This document shows positions 45,261 to 53,532 of a DNA stretch of 64,000 nucleotides, piece after piece (position 1 is the stretch's first letter; every line of letters starts with the position of its first letter). The stretch comes from Defluviimonas sp. SAOS-178_SWC (GTDB taxonomy: Bacteria; Pseudomonadota; Alphaproteobacteria; Rhodobacterales; Rhodobacteraceae). Position numbers and translations under genes: made by a program. A model generated the notes under the pieces. That model did not search any database. It saw nothing but the letters and a program-made list of their open reading frames with translations, and was not told the DNA's origin. The DNA is taken from assembly GCF_039830135.1 (NCBI RefSeq), contig NZ_CP156081.1, positions 606,001-670,000 on the forward strand, read 5' to 3'.

Positions 45261-47339
45261 ATGAATGCCGAACGAGATACCGCAGGGGCAGTCGACGTAC
45301 CCGAGGGCGACCTGATCCGGTCGGCGTTTTCCGGACTGCAATCATTCGCGGAACGTATCCAGAAACTCGATACCGCGGTGGACGCGATCGCCGATGCCGG
45401 CGGAGACACCGCCCGCGCTGCGACGCGGAAGCTCAAGCGTCAGATCCGGAGCTTCGAGCCTTCGGTGACGATGATCGGACAGGTCAAGGCCGGCAAGACC
45501 ACCTTGGTCAACGCACTGGCGGGCTGGCCCGGCCTCTTGCCAGCCGACATCAATCCGTGGACCTCGGTTGTGACCTCGCTCCACCTCGATCCCGCAACCC
45601 GCACGGGTTCGGGAAAGGCGAAGTTCCGATTTTTCGACGAAGAGGAATGGGCCCGGCTGCTCAACAGGGGCGGGCGCGTGGGGGAACTTGCGGCCCGCGC
45701 CGGCGCCCACAAGGAACTCGAGAAGGTGCGGCGCCAGCTTGAGGAGATGCGCGAGAAGTCGCGCCAAAGGCTCGGCCGGAAGTTCGAGATGCTCATGGGG
45801 CAGGAGCACGAATACGGCTATGTCGACGAGGAACTTGTGCAGCGCTACGTCTGCCTCGGTGACGATGCCGGCGACCAGGGCGGCGCCAGCCAGCAGCAGG
45901 GCCGGTTCGCCGACATCACGAAGTCGGCCGACCTCTATCTCGGGCAACCCGACCTGCCGCATCGGCTCTGCATCCGCGACACACCCGGTGTGAACGACAC
46001 GTTCATGATCCGCGAGCAGATCACCGTCAATGCCATCCGCGAGAGCCGGCTGTGCGTCGTGGTGCTGTCCGCGCACCAGACCCTGTCGACCGTCGACATG
46101 GCGCTGATCCGCCTGATCTCCAACATCCGCTCGCGCGAGGTGATCATCTTCGTCAACCGGATCGACGAACTGAACGATCCCGTTCGGGAGACGGAAGAAA
46201 TCCGCAAGAGCATCGTTTCCACCCTCGACGCGCTCAACGGTCCGACCGATGCGGAAATCATCTTCGGCAGCGCGTACTGGGCGGTCCACGCCTTGGCGCA
46301 GACCTACAAGGATCTGGGCAAGGCGAGTTCGAAGGCGCTGATCGACTGGGCGGAACACCGGCTGAACTCCGGCGAGGTTCCCGGAACGGTGCAAGAGACG
46401 ATCTGGAAGATCTCGGGCATTCCGGCGCTCTGCGCGGCGATCTCCTCCCGGATCGATTCCGGCGAGGGGGCCGAGTTCGAGGAGCGCATCGTCCGCTCTG
46501 CGCGGAACGTCGCGACCAGCATCGAGGCGTCTCGGCAAGTCACGGCGAAACGCATCGACGGCGATGCGGTGGCGCCCGTCGCGCCCGCCGATATCGGCCG
46601 TGAACTCGACGCCATAGCCGCGCGCAGCCTCGGTCTTCTTGATGCCGAGATGGGCAAGCTGATCTCTGGGCTCGACAGCCGTCTCGCGGGCGCGCGCCGA
46701 TCCTTCCTTGGCCGCGCGACAGCCTCTCTGATCCGCCACCTCGAAGACTTCGGCGATCACGAGATCTGGCAGTACGATCCGGCGGGGCTGCGGCTCCTCC
46801 TGAGCTCGGCCTACCGGGTCTTTTCGGCAAAGGCGGTGAACACCAGCGAGAAGATCTTCGCGACCACCGCCGACGAGATCCGGACACTCTATATCAGGGC
46901 GTTCCAGATTTCCGAAGACACCGCGGCGATCGAGGCCCCCGTGGTGCAAAACCCGCCTCCGCCGGTCATCCTCGGCAGTACGATCGCGCTGGATGTAAAG
47001 GGGAACTGGTGGACGAGCTGGTGGCGTCGCCGGAGAAGTTACCAGATGTTTGCCGAGGAGTACTCGGCGCTGATCGACGCCGAGATCGAGCCCTTCCTGG
47101 TCTCTCTCCGCGCCGATCATGCGGAGACCTTTTCTCTCGCCACCAGGCAGATCCTCACGGAATTCATCGACGCCCAGCGGGCGCACCTTCTCGAACTCGC
47201 GAACCAGACCGAGATCGGGGTCGACAAGCTCAGGCAGCGCGCCGAAGCGGCCGCGACGGATCGACGGAACACGCTCAACGACACCGTCGTGTTCCTGTCC
47301 GAATTGAAACCGCGAAGCGAATGGAGGGCTGCGGAATGA
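45261..47339 (+). CDS. Dynamin-family large GTPase
   Basis: 692 aa. The start ATG at 45261 is chosen over an upstream in-frame TTG because AGGAG precedes it. GTPase motifs are complete: GQVKAGKTT (from residue 73), DTPGVND (240-246), NRID (299-302). A coiled-coil stretch (about 150-175) interrupts the G domain; the long helical remainder resembles bacterial dynamin-like proteins, with a Trp/Arg-rich patch (WWTSWWRRRRSY) about two thirds along that could touch membrane. Such proteins fuse or remodel membranes. The stop overlaps the next GTPase gene. Bacterial dynamins often work as pairs, which fits this arrangement. Confidence 0.85.
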   Translation: MNAERDTAGAVDVPEGDLIRSAFSGLQSFAERIQKLDTAVDAIADAGGDTARAATRKLKRQIRSFEPSVTMIGQVKAGKTTLVNALAGWPGLLPADINPWTSVVTSLHLDPATRTGSGKAKFRFFDEEEWARLLNRGGRVGELAARAGAHKELEKVRRQLEEMREKSRQRLGRKFEMLMGQEHEYGYVDEELVQRYVCLGDDAGDQGGASQQQGRFADITKSADLYLGQPDLPHRLCIRDTPGVNDTFMIREQITVNAIRESRLCVVVLSAHQTLSTVDMALIRLISNIRSREVIIFVNRIDELNDPVRETEEIRKSIVSTLDALNGPTDAEIIFGSAYWAVHALAQTYKDLGKASSKALIDWAEHRLNSGEVPGTVQETIWKISGIPALCAAISSRIDSGEGAEFEERIVRSARNVATSIEASRQVTAKRIDGDAVAPVAPADIGRELDAIAARSLGLLDAEMGKLISGLDSRLAGARRSFLGRATASLIRHLEDFGDHEIWQYDPAGLRLLLSSAYRVFSAKAVNTSEKIFATTADEIRTLYIRAFQISEDTAAIEAPVVQNPPPPVILGSTIALDVKGNWWTSWWRRRRSYQMFAEEYSALIDAEIEPFLVSLRADHAETFSLATRQILTEFIDAQRAHLLELANQTEIGVDKLRQRAEAAATDRRNTLNDTVVFLSELKPRSEWRAAE

Positions 47340-48337
47340 CGGCCGAGTTCATGTCCGTAAACCCGGTATTGCGCCGGAAACCCCGGATCGTCCTGATGGG
47401 CGAATTCTCCGCAGGCAAGAGTACCCTGGCAAACCTGTTGATGAACGATGACTATTCGCCCGTGCAGGTGACGGCGACACAGATGCCGCCGGTCTGGTAT
47501 GCGCAAGGTGACGGCCCCGCGCTTCGCATCGCGATGGACGGGTCGGAAGAACCGCTCGACTCCGATGAGGCCGGCGCGATCTCGGTCCGCAACACCCGCG
47601 CGATCCGGAAGTTCGTGGCGGCCGAAATTCTCGAAGCCTGCGACATCATCGACATGCCCGGCAGTTCCGACCCGAACATCACCGAAGACATCTGGCAGCG
47701 CATGTTGCCGCTGGCCGACGCGGTGATCTGGTGTACGCCCGCCACACAGGCCTGGCGCCAGTCCGAGGCGGCGCTGTGGGAGGAAGCGCCGGGGCGCCTG
47801 TTCCCGCGAAGTCTGCTTCTGATCACCCGTATCGACAAGGTCTTGTCCGAGGCGGACCAGCGGCGCCTGATTGGCCGCGTTCAACGGGAGGCGGGCCCGA
47901 TGTTTCGCGAGGTCATCCCGGTGTCTCTCATCGAGGCACAGGACGCCGTCGACGACCCGGACGCATGGCGTTCATCCGGTGTGGAGGCCGTACTGGCCGG
48001 GCTGGGGGAGATCATCGCCGAGGTCGAACGGGGCCTCGCCTTAGAGCCGCAGACCGATCCTTCGGACCTGTTCGCCGCGAACCCGGTGGAACCCGATGAG
48101 GTCGGCGCGGAGGCGCCCATGCAAATCCATCCCGCACCCGTTGAGCCTGCGCCTGTTGCGCCCGCACCCGACGATGCCGACACCGTCGCATCCGCTCCGG
48201 ATGCGGCCGCCGCCATGCCTGAAGCCGCGGAGGAGGCGCCGACCGTCCGGGTGGTGCCGAGGCGCGTCGTGGCGCGAACGGGCGGGCAGGCGCAGAGCCA
48301 ACGGCCCCGCCGGGCTGCAACCGGTTCGCTGATCTAG
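47336..48337 (+). CDS. Small dynamin-type/Era-like GTPase with acidic Pro-rich tail
   Basis: 333 aa. The ATG at 47336 overlaps the dynamin stop; the open frame before it is antisense-free dynamin sequence in another frame. Motifs are intact: P-loop GEFSAGKS (22-29), DMPGSSDPN (from 106), TRIDKV (164-169). The G domain (about residues 15-230) resembles the GTPase head of dynamin-like proteins but lacks the long stalk. A Glu/Pro/Ala-rich tail (about 240-310) ends in a basic segment. It is probably the partner of the large GTPase, and the closest relative of the degenerate GTPase two genes upstream. Confidence 0.85.
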   Translation: MTAEFMSVNPVLRRKPRIVLMGEFSAGKSTLANLLMNDDYSPVQVTATQMPPVWYAQGDGPALRIAMDGSEEPLDSDEAGAISVRNTRAIRKFVAAEILEACDIIDMPGSSDPNITEDIWQRMLPLADAVIWCTPATQAWRQSEAALWEEAPGRLFPRSLLLITRIDKVLSEADQRRLIGRVQREAGPMFREVIPVSLIEAQDAVDDPDAWRSSGVEAVLAGLGEIIAEVERGLALEPQTDPSDLFAANPVEPDEVGAEAPMQIHPAPVEPAPVAPAPDDADTVASAPDAAAAMPEAAEEAPTVRVVPRRVVARTGGQAQSQRPRRAATGSLI

Positions 48338-48428
48338 CCGCGTGGTCCGCGGCGGTCCGGGCTTGTCGCGACCGGCCGGTTGACGCAAGATCGCGCTCTG
48401 ACACCAGAGGAAGCCAATCGGCCAGCCG

Positions 48429-48782
48429 ATGACCCCAACTGCACTCAATGCCTTTCGCCGGAATGTCCGGGACTGTGAACTCGCGGTCTACGTGGATCTG
48501 GACTCGCGGACCGTGCTCAGTTCCGACGGCGCCTTGCAGTTCCCGCAGGAATACCTCGACGCGCTGTGCGCCTGCGCCGCCGACCTGTTTGACGCGGCAC
48601 CGAAAGGCGAGGGGCCGGTCGAACATGTGCTGTTCCTGTCGCCAACAGGCAGCCGGAGCTTCTTCCGGAACCTGGCAGAACCGAACGAGGCGTTGTGCTG
48701 CATGTGCGCGGCCGAGGTCGCCGTGGAAACGCTGATCGAAAACGCCCGCGCGGCCCTTGCCGGCGGAGCGTCCGCGCAATGA
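48429..48782 (+). CDS. Small Roadblock/LC7-like protein
   Basis: 117 aa. The alternation of strand and helix (AVYVDLDSRTVLSS, HVLFLSPTGSRSFFRN, VAVETLIENARAAL) is compatible with a Roadblock fold, a common regulator of small GTPases in bacteria (for example MglB). A specific family was not recognised. It begins 91 bases after the GTPase gene, the largest gap inside the operon, and its stop overlaps the next gene by four bases. Confidence 0.6.
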   Translation: MTPTALNAFRRNVRDCELAVYVDLDSRTVLSSDGALQFPQEYLDALCACAADLFDAAPKGEGPVEHVLFLSPTGSRSFFRNLAEPNEALCCMCAAEVAVETLIENARAALAGGASAQ

Positions 48783-49585
48783 GCGATTTCGGACGGGTGA
48801 AGGCAACGCTCAGGCGGGCGGCGCGGGACGGAGCCGGGCAATCGGGCCGGGTCGAGTATGTGACCGCGCGGGACGGTGTCGCGCGCATCCTCGACGAGGT
48901 CGATGTTTCGGTCCTTGGCCAGCGCCTCGGTTTCGAGTTCGACGACGGGTCGTGCCTGCGCTGCGAAGCGTCGGGGCGACGGTTGCTGCGGTTGCTGGCG
49001 CCACGCCCACCGGGCTTGACGAAAGAGCAGATGGCGCTCTTCGACCGCGATGAACTGGCCGCCGACACCGCGCCGGTGCTTTCCAGCCTCTTCGTCCGCC
49101 TCTGCGAAAGAGGCGCCGGATTTTCCCGCACCGCAGAACCGATCGGCGGGGGAGCCGACCCTGCGCCGGGCGGCGTCGAGCCGGCGGCGATCGCCGAGGC
49201 GGCGGGCTTGCCGGTCGGATCTGTGCCCGAAACAGGCGAGGCCACGCCGCACGCGGCGTTCCTCGACGCGCTCCGACCGATGTTGCGGGCCGCGATCCTG
49301 ATCGACGGCGACGATTCCTCGCTGATCCTCGGCGGGGAGGAGGAGGCGGCGTTGCTCGTCGACTGGGTCGAGAATTCCCTTGTGAACCTGCTGTCACCCG
49401 GCTTTGCTTTGCTTGGAACACTCGAAACGAACGGGATTCTGGTCTTCGACTTGTCCGAAGCGGCCGGACGCCACATGCTGGTGGCCGGCCGGCGCGGCAG
49501 CCTCCTGGTTGCGACGGTGAAGGGCGGCGACGCGGCGGCGACCCTCAATCTCTGGCGGACGCACTCCCGATCAAGGTCCGCTTGA
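48779..49585 (+). CDS. Hypothetical protein, last gene of the GTPase operon
   Basis: 268 aa, ATG overlapping the preceding stop (ATGA). The N-terminal half has a compact region (VLGQRLGFEFDDGSCLRCEASG in parts); the C-terminal half (AILIDGDDSSLIL through VFDLSEAAGRHMLVAGRRGSLLV in parts) again has the strand-helix pattern of a Roadblock-like domain. No signal peptide or transmembrane helix. Family not recognised. Translational coupling to the Roadblock-like gene makes a shared complex with the GTPases plausible. Confidence 0.6.
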   Translation: MSDFGRVKATLRRAARDGAGQSGRVEYVTARDGVARILDEVDVSVLGQRLGFEFDDGSCLRCEASGRRLLRLLAPRPPGLTKEQMALFDRDELAADTAPVLSSLFVRLCERGAGFSRTAEPIGGGADPAPGGVEPAAIAEAAGLPVGSVPETGEATPHAAFLDALRPMLRAAILIDGDDSSLILGGEEEAALLVDWVENSLVNLLSPGFALLGTLETNGILVFDLSEAAGRHMLVAGRRGSLLVATVKGGDAAATLNLWRTHSRSRSA

Positions 49586-49627
49586 GGCGGGCAAAGGTAT
49601 TATTGGCGGCCGCGCCGGCCCGTATCC

Positions 49628-50270
49628 TCAACCGCGCAATCTTGCGCCCGCCGGGTCGAATGCCGGTTCGGCGAGGATGACCCCGCGATGCGGCCGCCCC
49701 AGGACGGCCACCGACACCGCGGTTCCGGCGACCGCGCTTGGCGTCTTGATGAAGCCGAGCGCAAGCGACTTGCCGACCGAGAAGCCATAGGCGCCGGAAC
49801 TGACCGGGCCGGCCGGCGAACTGTCGGGCAGTAAGATCGGCTCACCGCCCGAAGCGTCGGCGATATCCGCCTCCACCTCGATCATCACGAGTTTTTCGCG
49901 CGGGGCCTTTTCGGCCAGCGCGGCATAGGCCGCCTTGCAGAGGAAGTCGGGCTTGTCCATCTTGATCAGCCGGTCGAGGCCCACTTTCGGCGGACAGTAT
50001 TCGGGGCTGTATTCGCGGTCCCATGCCCCCGTATCCCGTCTCCGCCTCAAGCTCCTTGTAGAGCTTCATCATGCAATACCGGATCTTGGAGATGTTGTTG
50101 TTGTCGTGCAGGCCCTGGATGTTCGCAGCCGCGTCGCAGGCGGAGCCCGAAGTGAGTTTGTCGCGCTCCAGCAGCACCACATCGGTCCAGCCGAGCTTGG
50201 CGAGATGGTAGAGGATCGAACATCCGACCAACCCGCCACCGATCACGACCGCCTGTGCATGCGTCTTCAT
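49628..50270 (-). pseudogene. Dimethylglycine/sarcosine dehydrogenase gene with large internal deletion
   Basis: The ATG at 50270 starts a normal FAD-dependent oxidoreductase N-terminus: AVVIGGGLVGCSILYHLAKLG (in parts) with the GxGxxG dinucleotide motif, continuing to about residue 80. At about 50035 the sequence jumps, in another frame, to the C-terminal GcvT-like domain (CPPKVGLDRLIKMDKPDFL, SSGAYGFSVGKSLALGF, PHRGVILAEPAFDP). An intact enzyme of this type has about 800 residues, so some 600 have been deleted. It is non-functional. Both halves are otherwise well preserved, so the deletion looks recent. Confidence 0.8.
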
Positions 50271-50437
50271 CGCAAGCTCCCGCGAGTTGAGACGCCACGA
50301 TCATATCCAATGGCTTCACGCCGAAATCCAGTCGTCTTTGTGCGATCGGCCAGATGATTGGCGAAACTCCGTTCAGCCCGCGCACTGGCTTGTGCCGCTT
50401 CCCGGTCAGCCGTCGGCTGAGGCAAGATGTCCGGCAC

Positions 50438-50640
50438 TCATGGGCGAAACCCCCAGATCGAAACCATCCCCTCGTCAGGCGCGGACAGCCCGATCACGAC
50501 GATCACCGCCACTCCGCTCAGAAGGTAGTAGGCCGCGCAGGGGTCGGAAATGCCGAGCGCGAATGGCAGCACCAGGAACAAGACGCCGACGTTCGGAATG
50601 AACGGCGTCACGACAAGCGACAAGGTGACGGGATCGTTGA
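50438..50640 (-). pseudogene. Fragment of a multi-pass membrane transporter (TctA-like?)
   Basis: The frame reads VVTPFIPNVGVLFLVLPFALG and ISDPCAAYYLLSGVAVIVV, resembling a helix-turn-helix hairpin of tripartite tricarboxylate (TctA) permeases (L-P-F-x-x-G-x-D-P-x-x-A). The upstream part is missing and the downstream part ends in unrelated residues. No complete gene is present. Family assignment is tentative. It lies in the wreckage next to the broken dehydrogenase; the bases from 50271 to 50437 hold nothing recognisable. Confidence 0.4.
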
Positions 50641-50655
50641 GTCAGGTGCGAACGG

Positions 50656-51612
50656 TCAGCCGCGCAGCGTCGCGTCTTCCCCGGCCTGACGAAAGGCGGC
50701 GGGGGAAACGCCAACTTCCTTCTTGAACACCCGGCTGAACGCGGATTCCGAGGCGTAGCCGGCAACGTCGGCCGCTTCCGCCACGCTCGCGCCGCGCGCC
50801 GCCAGAGCGTCCCGCGCGATCTGCATCCGCCATGATGTGACATAGGCCATAGGCGTGATGCCCAGCCGCGCCGAAAAGCGTTCGGCAAAACCGGTGCGGG
50901 ACAGGCCCGCCTCGCGGGCGAGCTTCTCCACGCTCCAATCCGCCGCCGGCGCCCGGTGGAACCCCGCAAGCGCGCGGGCGAGGTGCGGGTCCGCGAAACC
51001 CGCTACCCCATCTTCACCGGACGCGGTCTGCTCGATATGGGCACGGATCGCCTGCGCAAAGATCGCCTCGGACATCTTCAGTGCGATCAGATCCCCGCCA
51101 AGCCGCGCCCCGCCGGCCTCTGCCCCGATCACGCGTAGAGTGGCCTCGAGCCAGGAACCGGCTTCGTCGCCGTAGCCGCGCAGGTGAATGAACGGGGGGA
51201 GGCGTTCGAAGAGGATATGCCTTGACCCCTCGGCCAGCGCGAAATGTCCGCAGATGAGCTGGGTGTCGCGCGGCGCCCCGTCGCCTCCCCAGACCAGCGT
51301 CCCGTGCCCCGGAAACCCCGACTGCGACAGAACGTCATCGAGTGGCAGCGCCTCGTCCGGGCCGGTGTGACGGCACGACAGCACATGGGCGGCGCCGTGC
51401 GGGATGATGATCAGATCGCCCTGTGCGAGGATCACCGGGTCTGGCTGACCCGCGACGCGCACCATCGCCTCGCCCCTGTGGGCGAAGTGAAATCGCGCAA
51501 CGTTACGAAAGGCCGGGACCCGCACGCCCCACGGCTCGGTGAAGCTCGTGCGGAAATAGAGCGTGCCGCGCAACGACAGGCGCGTGAAAATATCGCTGAG
51601 CAGGTCCAACAT
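50656..51612 (-). CDS. AraC-family transcriptional regulator with N-terminal cupin
   Basis: 318 aa from the ATG at 51612. The N-terminal cupin (cupin_6/AraC_binding type: VARFHFAHRGEAMVRVAGQ, GDLIIIPHGAAHVL in parts) likely binds an effector; the C-terminal AraC domain has two HTH motifs (VEKLAREAGLSRTGFAERF and VAEAADVAGYASESAFSRVFKKEVG in parts). The adjacent downstream metal-chelate ABC operon, transcribed in the same direction toward it, is a possible target. No signal sequence. Confidence 0.88.
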   Translation of the reverse strand: MLDLLSDIFTRLSLRGTLYFRTSFTEPWGVRVPAFRNVARFHFAHRGEAMVRVAGQPDPVILAQGDLIIIPHGAAHVLSCRHTGPDEALPLDDVLSQSGFPGHGTLVWGGDGAPRDTQLICGHFALAEGSRHILFERLPPFIHLRGYGDEAGSWLEATLRVIGAEAGGARLGGDLIALKMSEAIFAQAIRAHIEQTASGEDGVAGFADPHLARALAGFHRAPAADWSVEKLAREAGLSRTGFAERFSARLGITPMAYVTSWRMQIARDALAARGASVAEAADVAGYASESAFSRVFKKEVGVSPAAFRQAGEDATLRG

Positions 51613-51690
51613 GCGGACGAGGCTAGTCTGCTTTCGACACACGCGTCCAGCAGGCTGGACGATCTCACAGATATTCCGGACGTTCCCGCA

Positions 51691-52473
51691 TCAGGCGGCC
51701 GGGATGGCGCCGGTCCGGCCGGGGGCGGAATGGGGGACGATGAGCAGGTTGGCGTCGCGGTCGCGCAGAAGTTCAGGGGCGATCTGCCAGTATCTGGCGA
51801 CGACCTCCGGTGCGAACGCGGCATCGGGGCTGTCCTGGCAGATCAGCCGGCCCTCGGCGAGCAGTACGATCCGGCCGCAGAAGCGCGCGGCCAGGCTCAG
51901 GTCGTGGAGCGCGGCGATAACCGCGGTCCCGGTTTGGCGTGCGTGGGTGCGCAATGCCTCGAGCGCCGCGAGCTGGTGGTGAAGATCGAGCGCCGAGGTC
52001 GGCTCATCCAGTGCCAGAAGGGCGCTGCCGCGAAAGATCCGCTGGACCAGAAGAACGCGCTGTTGCTGTCCGCCCGACAGCGCCTGCATCGGTCGCGCCG
52101 AGAGTGTATCGAGACCGAACCGCGCAAGGATGGCCTCCGCCTCGGTGATGGCGCCGGACGGAATGCGCCAGCCGATCTCTTCCCGCCGCCCGAGAAGCAC
52201 GCAGTCGAGCACGCTGAGTTCAGAGCGCACCTCGAACGCCTGTGGCAGAAAGCCGATCTCCCGTCGTCCGAGAACACGCGCCCCGTCACGCACCGTGACC
52301 CGTTCGCCGGCAAGCCCGGCGATGGCACGCAAGAGCGTCGACTTGCCGGCGCCGTTCGGACCGACGATCGCGGTCAACCCCCCGCGCGGCACGCTGAGTT
52401 GCATCCCCTCCAGCACCGTCTGTCGGCTCCGCCGCAGCGCCGGAGCGTCGATCTCGAACACGGGGCGGTTCAT
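51691..52473 (-). CDS. Iron/metal-chelate ABC transporter ATP-binding protein (FecE-like)
   Basis: 260 aa. Walker A GPNGAGKST, signature LSGGQQQR, Walker [13 protein letters not shown], switch His in AALHDLSL. Typical of the FecE/BtuD/FhuC ATPases for siderophore, haem or cobalamin import. The start directly abuts the permease stop. Third gene of the SBP-permease-ATPase operon. Confidence 0.9.
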   Translation of the reverse strand: MNRPVFEIDAPALRRSRQTVLEGMQLSVPRGGLTAIVGPNGAGKSTLLRAIAGLAGERVTVRDGARVLGRREIGFLPQAFEVRSELSVLDCVLLGRREEIGWRIPSGAITEAEAILARFGLDTLSARPMQALSGGQQQRVLLVQRIFRGSALLALDEPTSALDLHHQLAALEALRTHARQTGTAVIAALHDLSLAARFCGRIVLLAEGRLICQDSPDAAFAPEVVARYWQIAPELLRDRDANLLIVPHSAPGRTGAIPAA

Positions 52474-53532
52474 CTAGGTTTCCTTGTGTTTCAGGATGAC
52501 GAGGGCAAGCATCGGAATGCCTGCGATGGCGGTCACGATTCCGACGGGGATCGCGGCGCCGGTGGACAGAAGTTTTGCCGCAACCGAAGCGGACGACAGG
52601 ATCACGGCACCGGTGATCGCCGCGAGCGGAAGCGCGTAGCGATGGTCTTCGCCCACGATGGCGCGGGCGACATGGGGTGCGATCAGCCCGACGAAGCCGA
52701 TGGTCCCGGTGAAGGATACGGCGGCGGCGGTCAGCGCGGCAGTGATCAGGAAGACCCGGCGGCGCAGCGCGTCGGTATCGAGGCCAAGGCTCTCGGCATT
52801 CGCCTCGCCCATGCGCAAAGTGGTCAGCGCCCAGGTCTCCCGCGCGATGAAGGGCAGGCAGAGCGCGACGATGACGCCCGAGACCTTGACGGCCGTCCAG
52901 TTGGCCTTGAGGAGCGACCCGAACAGCCAGAACACGATCTGCTGCAGCACTTCGGGCGACGCCATGAACTGGACCAGCGACTGGAGCGACTGAAAGAAGA
53001 AGAGCACGGAGATGCCCGCGAGGACAAGGATCTCAGGGGCGCTGCCCTTGAGGCGGGAAACGACCCAGACGAGTACAGTCGCGAGCAGGGTGGACGCGAA
53101 GGCGCAGGCTGGGGTCAGGAGCCATCCCGGCACCGGCAGCGCCAGTGCCGAGCCGAACATGAGCGCCAGCGCCGCACCAAAGCCCGCTGCCGCCGAGAAT
53201 CCGAGCGTGAACGGCGAGGCGAGCGGGTTGGCGAGGATCGTCTGCATCATCAGCCCCGCGAGGCCGAGCGCACCGCCGACGATCAGCGACATCACCGTCT
53301 GCGGCAGGCGAATCTGAAACAGGATCGCGGCCGCGGCGCGGTCGGCGCCTTGGGGCCCGGAGAGTGCGGTTCGCCACAGGTCATGCGCCGACATGCCGGA
53401 CGGGCCAGTCATCAGATCGACCAGCACGAGCGCGCAAAGCGCGAGGAGGGCGACGGCCAGCGCCGCCCCCCGGTATCGCGCCCGCGCCCGCCAAGCGGTG
53501 GATGCGGCCGGTGCAGGCCCGGATAGGCTCAT
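52474..53532 (-). CDS. FecCD-family permease of a metal-chelate ABC importer
   Basis: 352 aa with about nine or ten transmembrane helices. The FecCD signature is clear (LGLAGLMMQTILANPLASPFTLG in parts; GTIGFVGLIAPHVARAIVG in parts, the ATPase-contact loop). The frame is open upstream, but the ATG at 53532 overlaps the binding-protein stop (ATGA). It forms the membrane pore, presumably as a homodimer because only one permease gene is present. Confidence 0.92.
   Translation of the reverse strand: MSLSGPAPAASTAWRARARYRGAALAVALLALCALVLVDLMTGPSGMSAHDLWRTALSGPQGADRAAAAILFQIRLPQTVMSLIVGGALGLAGLMMQTILANPLASPFTLGFSAAAGFGAALALMFGSALALPVPGWLLTPACAFASTLLATVLVWVVSRLKGSAPEILVLAGISVLFFFQSLQSLVQFMASPEVLQQIVFWLFGSLLKANWTAVKVSGVIVALCLPFIARETWALTTLRMGEANAESLGLDTDALRRRVFLITAALTAAAVSFTGTIGFVGLIAPHVARAIVGEDHRYALPLAAITGAVILSSASVAAKLLSTGAAIPVGIVTAIAGIPMLALVILKHKET

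Noticed and set aside
45342..47186. 614-codon open frame on the minus strand
   Set aside because: Antisense to the dynamin gene, whose motifs are complete in the forward frame.
51244..53526. 760-codon open frame on the plus strand
   Set aside because: Antisense across the AraC, FecE and FecCD genes; composition typical of reverse-frame reading of GC-rich DNA.
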